Below, in pieces: positions 5,633 through 7,769 of a stretch of 7,769 bases of DNA; position 1 is the stretch's first letter, and every line of letters starts with the position of its first letter. The stretch spans positions 1 through 7,769 of the forward strand of contig JABIFK010000077.1 of assembly GCA_018650745.1 (NCBI GenBank). The letters run 5' to 3'. This DNA is from Candidatus Latescibacterota bacterium. GTDB taxonomy: Bacteria; Latescibacterota; UBA2968. Made by a program: the position numbers and the translations under genes. The notes beneath the pieces were generated by a model. It had not been told where the DNA came from, searched no databases, and was given only the letters and a program-made list of their open reading frames with translations.

Positions 5633-7369
5633 CTATTTTGGTGGTCTTTCGTTCTTGAGTCGCGCCTTCACCCAGCGATATTTTCCCACGTGTTTTCGCT
5701 GCTCCTTCGTGGCCAATCTGTCCAAGGCGACTTCTCCCAACCGGTCTTGCACTTGCTGATAGTATAGACTCGCGGGTGTAACACGGGAGCCATCCTCATC
5801 CTTACTACCAGAACCAATCACCCAACAGATTCCCCCCGGAGGGGCTTCCACATCAAACCTTGGGGCGACACAGTTATAGAAACAGGTCTGAGTGCCAGCC
5901 CACCCATGACCGGTACCAGATTTGCCACGAAATCGTGATTCCATCTCCCGCTCAGATTTCACATTGTCAAACAAGGTACCCACAGAATAGCGATGGTGTG
6001 GACCTGCAGGAGCCTTGGTGTCAAAACCAATGCAGTCGACGAACACGTTGGGTCCTGCTGTTTTTTCCTGTGTGACAAACTCGTGGCGTCCGTTATAGGC
6101 AAGGCAACGTTGCACCAGATTCAGTTGCCCATCAATCATGAACGTGTAACGACGACCGCCAGTGATTTTTGACGCGTGACCAAAACTGACACAGTCCTGA
6201 ACAGTCGCATGTTTCCCTGAAGCAGAGACCAGAGACCAGCCGAAATAGTTTCCCGTGACGTTACGCACCCAGGTATTCTCTGTATTGCTCTTGAGCTCGA
6301 CCCCATACCAGGCGTGGTTTTCAGCCTGACTTGTTTCTTGAGGGTCCCCATAAGGATGACCGGGAGTCGGCGCGGCGAACTCCGAAATGAGGTGTAGGTT
6401 TTCAACACCAACCTCCATCACACGCCCAGCGGTCTCGTAGTGGTAGATTGCGCCACCACCATATTCCTGCGACATCGAATGGACGATCGGCGCGTCAATC
6501 GTAATGCGGTTTCCTTCAATCCCGATAATACGACGTTCAAAATGGAAATCATAGTCTCCAGCTTCCCATTGTCGGGTAAGATTAAACGTCTTTCCGTCCT
6601 CAGACAAGGGCACGCGCTTCACAAAATCATCCCAGTTTTCATCATGTTTTTGCAACAAACAGTATTTGCTGTGATTGCCAATACGTTGATAGTAGAAGCC
6701 AGCTTCCTCACCGTCCTCTAACCAGCGCGCGTTGCGAATCTCGGACCAATTGGGTTCTAGCTGATCGCAACCAATAGAGTGAATCCAATCTGCCGTGGAT
6801 GGCCGATGTACAACAATACGATCTCCGGGTTTATAGCCTGAAGCCGAATTCACTTCAAAGGAATGACTCCCGACGGGAACATAGGCATCCATAATCGCTT
6901 GCCTGGAGTTCATGATCGGTTTTATCTGATCAGTGGGGTATCCATGCCGGATATGAACCTCAAGATTGTCTGATTGGGGATCGACCGAAATCAACGCCCG
7001 CTGGTATTTCGGGTCGTCGTAACCTGTGGCAATGATACAAGTATCATCGGGGCCGCTGCCTTCGCCCCTGAGAACAATGCCACAGTGGGTGATCGTAAGC
7101 GTTCCCGCGACCCGATAAACACCACGCTTGAGCAACAAAGCCCCACGAATACCATCCTCCCCAAGCGGAAGGGTTCCCAGTTTGTCCAGCGCATCCTGAA
7201 TGCGCAGGGTGTCGTTACTCTGACTCGGTTCAAGGGTCATTTTCACGGGAACGTGAGGAATCCCCTTTTCCCCAGAATGATAACCTACATGGGAGAAATC
7301 AGGGAGACGGTTTCCTTCTGGGTCCTTCGAATAGACCAATTTTCCTGACGGATCAAAGCTCTGAGTCAT
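5633..7369 (-). CDS. Right-handed parallel beta-helix (pectin-lyase-fold) protein, putative polysaccharide-active enzyme
   Basis: From the chosen start the product has 578 residues. A GNRLPDFSHVGY segment near the N-terminus and RGALLLKRGVYRVAGTLTI (75-93) followed by GIVLRGEGSG are the entry strands of the pectate-lyase superfamily. Repeated short strands with stacked Asn, Cys and aromatic positions continue to GHGWAG (487-492), and a charged helical tail closes the protein. The fold is typical of polysaccharide lyases and glycoside hydrolases, but the subfamily and substrate are not recognisable, and no catalytic residues can be assigned. Three starts are possible: GTG at 7444 (no ribosome site), ATG at 7378 (ribosome site too close) and ATG at 7369 (GAAGG ten bases upstream), which is preferred. 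None yields a signal peptide, unusual for a carbohydrate enzyme. The gene follows the PLP enzyme by 115 nt and precedes the YncE-like gene by 52 nt, with no terminators, so a shared transcript is possible. Confidence 0.82.
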   Translation of the reverse strand: MTQSFDPSGKLVYSKDPEGNRLPDFSHVGYHSGEKGIPHVPVKMTLEPSQSNDTLRIQDALDKLGTLPLGEDGIRGALLLKRGVYRVAGTLTITHCGIVLRGEGSGPDDTCIIATGYDDPKYQRALISVDPQSDNLEVHIRHGYPTDQIKPIMNSRQAIMDAYVPVGSHSFEVNSASGYKPGDRIVVHRPSTADWIHSIGCDQLEPNWSEIRNARWLEDGEEAGFYYQRIGNHSKYCLLQKHDENWDDFVKRVPLSEDGKTFNLTRQWEAGDYDFHFERRIIGIEGNRITIDAPIVHSMSQEYGGGAIYHYETAGRVMEVGVENLHLISEFAAPTPGHPYGDPQETSQAENHAWYGVELKSNTENTWVRNVTGNYFGWSLVSASGKHATVQDCVSFGHASKITGGRRYTFMIDGQLNLVQRCLAYNGRHEFVTQEKTAGPNVFVDCIGFDTKAPAGPHHRYSVGTLFDNVKSEREMESRFRGKSGTGHGWAGTQTCFYNCVAPRFDVEAPPGGICWVIGSGSKDEDGSRVTPASLYYQQVQDRLGEVALDRLATKEQRKHVGKYRWVKARLKNERPPK

Positions 7370-7484
7370 GAAGTCCATACCTTCTTTGTAAATTCGTCGA
7401 GTAATTGAGGATCGAGGTGGTTGTTCCGTCGAACACCTGAACACAAATCTAAACCAAACGGAGCAACAGTTGAGATCGCATCTC

Positions 7485-7769
7485 TCACATTGTTTGTTTG
7501 TTCTGACCTCCGATGCCTTTGTTGTGAACGATCAGACGCCCAATGGTCTCGGATGCAGCAAACAGGTTTGGTCCACCGCCGGAATGTAGAAATACGACGG
7601 CCTGGTCACGAGAAATGATATCCGTTTCAATCTGATCCAAAAGCCCCGTAAAACACTTACCCGTGTAAACAGGATCCAACAGCACAGCTTCTGTCTGTGC
7701 CACGCGACGAATCGTCTTGTGAACTTCATGATAAGACTGCCCATAACCCGGCCCAATATAATCATCCAA
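7485..7769 (-). CDS. PLP-dependent enzyme of the ACC deaminase / D-cysteine desulfhydrase family, C-terminal part
   Basis: Ninety-five codons including the stop are visible. The first codon, TTG at the window edge, is an internal Leu and not a start. The segment shows DDYIGPGYG, then AVLLDPVYTGK and VVFLHSGGGPNLFA, the conserved C-terminal motifs of the tryptophan-synthase-beta-like (fold type II) family. This family deaminates 1-aminocyclopropane-1-carboxylate to 2-oxobutyrate or breaks D-cysteine to pyruvate, sulfide and ammonia. LLDPVYTGK is shared by both activities, and the residues separating them lie mostly outside the window, so only the family is called. The tail after the LFA motif (about 24 residues, ending NKGIGGQNKQTM) is polar and of no recognised function. 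The beta-helix gene follows after 115 nt without a terminator. Confidence 0.92.
   Translation of the reverse strand: MDDYIGPGYGQSYHEVHKTIRRVAQTEAVLLDPVYTGKCFTGLLDQIETDIISRDQAVVFLHSGGGPNLFAASETIGRLIVHNKGIGGQNKQTM

Noticed and set aside
5617..5634. Small dyad (AGTTC...GAACT) around the stop of the beta-helix gene
   Set aside because: The stem is only five base pairs and is followed by no T-run, so it does not qualify as an intrinsic terminator.
6974..7348. A 124-codon plus-strand open frame antisense to the beta-helix gene
   Set aside because: It has no recognisable motif, and the minus strand encodes the conserved beta-helix entry region here.
7391..7432. Repeated CGTCGA hexamers in the gap before the beta-helix gene
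   Set aside because: Two 6-base matches are expected by chance and show no dyad or spacing that suggests an operator.
1..7769. CRISPR arrays, tRNA or rRNA genes, insertion sequences, phage genes, a riboswitch
   Set aside because: I looked for regular repeats, cloverleaf-like arms, transposase or integrase motifs and terminal inverted repeats on both strands and found none.

Overview
Every supportable gene in this 7.8 kb window lies on the minus strand, so transcription runs from right to left. The window holds nine genes; the ones at both edges are cut. Sec-type signal peptides, a periplasmic MsrAB and a pectin-lyase-fold protein suggest a Gram-negative, probably environmental, heterotrophic bacterium. 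Base composition is roughly balanced, with AT-rich gaps between genes. No rRNA, tRNA or marker gene is present, so the lineage cannot be fixed.

In transcription order: (1) the C-terminal end of a PLP enzyme of the ACC deaminase / D-cysteine desulfhydrase family (7485-7769, cut). (2) A large right-handed parallel beta-helix protein with no visible signal peptide (5633-7369). (3) A short secreted protein that appears to join the N-terminal beta-propeller of a YncE/alkaline-phosphatase fusion to that family's extreme C-terminus, with the middle missing (4924-5580). (4) A 66-residue protein with paired Cys/His motifs (4664-4864). (5) A VOC (glyoxalase/extradiol dioxygenase fold) protein (3923-4525). 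(6) A prolyl-iminopeptidase-like alpha/beta hydrolase (2915-3862). (7) A secreted MsrA-MsrB fusion followed by a clear intrinsic terminator (1608-2666, terminator 1528-1558). (8) An Old Yellow Enzyme family flavin oxidoreductase (348-1433). (9) The N-terminus of a serine beta-lactamase-like hydrolase (1-287, cut).

The only strong transcription boundary is the terminator after msrAB. It separates msrAB and the genes to its right from the OYE/serine-hydrolase pair, which are 60 nt apart and probably co-transcribed. The VOC gene and the small Cys/His protein look like a functional pair: adjacent, same strand, and preceded by nearly identical 19-nt translation leaders. The rest reads as a loose run of oxidoreductases, hydrolases and repair enzymes, not one recognisable pathway. 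I see no mobile element, CRISPR array, phage gene or structured RNA. The most unusual items are the internally deleted YncE/phosphatase gene, the duplicated leader with its Cys/His partner protein, and several enzymes lacking residues their families normally use.
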